Source of the DNA: Aquirickettsiella gammari
GTDB taxonomy: Bacteria > Pseudomonadota > Gammaproteobacteria > Diplorickettsiales > Diplorickettsiaceae
Assembly: GCA_963701065.1 (NCBI GenBank)
Contig: OY969558.1
Location: 1,178,001-1,242,000 of the forward strand
Direction: 5' to 3'
Length of the DNA stretch: 64,000 nucleotides
The notes under the pieces were generated by a model that saw only the letters and a program-made list of their open reading frames with translations, was not told the DNA's origin and made no database searches. This document shows positions 63,829-64,000 of the stretch, one piece after another. The position numbers and the translations under genes were made by a program. Numbering within the stretch: position 1 is the first letter of the stretch; each line of letters opens with the position of its first letter.

Positions 63829-64000
63829 AAATAATCTTGCCTTTAGTCGCCGCCATAAAGTTAGCTTAAGTTTACTGAATTTGCTTTGCTGAAGCCAGAT
63901 CTCGATTTTTAATAGTACTCGCGAAGACCGAATATTGTTGATTGTTTCTCTAGTAGTGCTATGTTTAAATAAAGACTGCTTATTAATTATCTAAAATGCT

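Noticed and set aside
63829..63990. Upstream extension of the HPt gene as part of a sensor kinase running past the window
   Set aside because: An in-frame TAG lies near 63990 and the 50 codons in between show no kinase or receiver motif.

Overview
The window comes from the chromosome of an AT-rich gammaproteobacterium of the order Legionellales, most likely a Rickettsiella- or Diplorickettsia-like member of the Coxiellaceae. The evidence is a Dot/Icm type IVB secretion locus (icmW, icmX, icmV, dotA), two long effector-like genes behind a PmrA-type promoter, and gammaproteobacterial versions of secA, dxs, pcnB, pgi and the ribosomal protein operons. The lineage call is inference; no 16S gene or database comparison is available here.

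Left part (1-13.7 kb). The minus strand carries an RND efflux pump (truncated by the window edge) with its periplasmic adaptor, then map, secA and dxs. Next comes the Dot/Icm island: icmX, an unrecognised Pro/Asn-rich exported protein and icmW on the minus strand, divergent from icmV, dotA and an unrecognised 178-residue gene on the plus strand.

Accessory stretch (13.7-28 kb). Two large genes of unknown function (406 and 1204 residues) form a minus-strand operon. Its promoter has three CTTAAG half-sites spaced exactly 11 bp apart, the arrangement of a PmrA response-regulator box, which points to Dot/Icm effectors. A LOG-family protein, a VapBC toxin-antitoxin pair, a pcnB-pgi overlap operon, a CPA2 antiporter, an ornithine aminotransferase with a possible arginase remnant upstream, and a MarC-family membrane protein follow. 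pcnB appears to start at a non-canonical ATT codon, as E. coli pcnB does.

Information-processing part (28-63.4 kb). Four tRNA genes (Tyr, Gly, Thr, Trp) lead into secE-nusG-rplK-rplA, rplJ-rplL, rpoB-rpoC, then rpsL-rpsG-fusA-tufA and the joined S10, spc and alpha operons to rplQ. The usual tufB position between the Thr and Trp tRNAs is empty. The main oddity is a 1021-residue gene inserted between rpoC and rpsL. It carries a C-K-S-G-K-D-R phosphatase signature like the SopB/IpgD phosphoinositide phosphatases and is probably a secreted effector. The rpoC product has a 72-residue N-terminal extension and S7 has an internal insertion of about 20 residues.

The right edge holds a small HPt phosphotransfer protein resembling the C-terminal domain of BarA/LetS sensor kinases, convergent with rplQ. 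No CRISPR array, insertion sequence, rRNA or prophage was seen.
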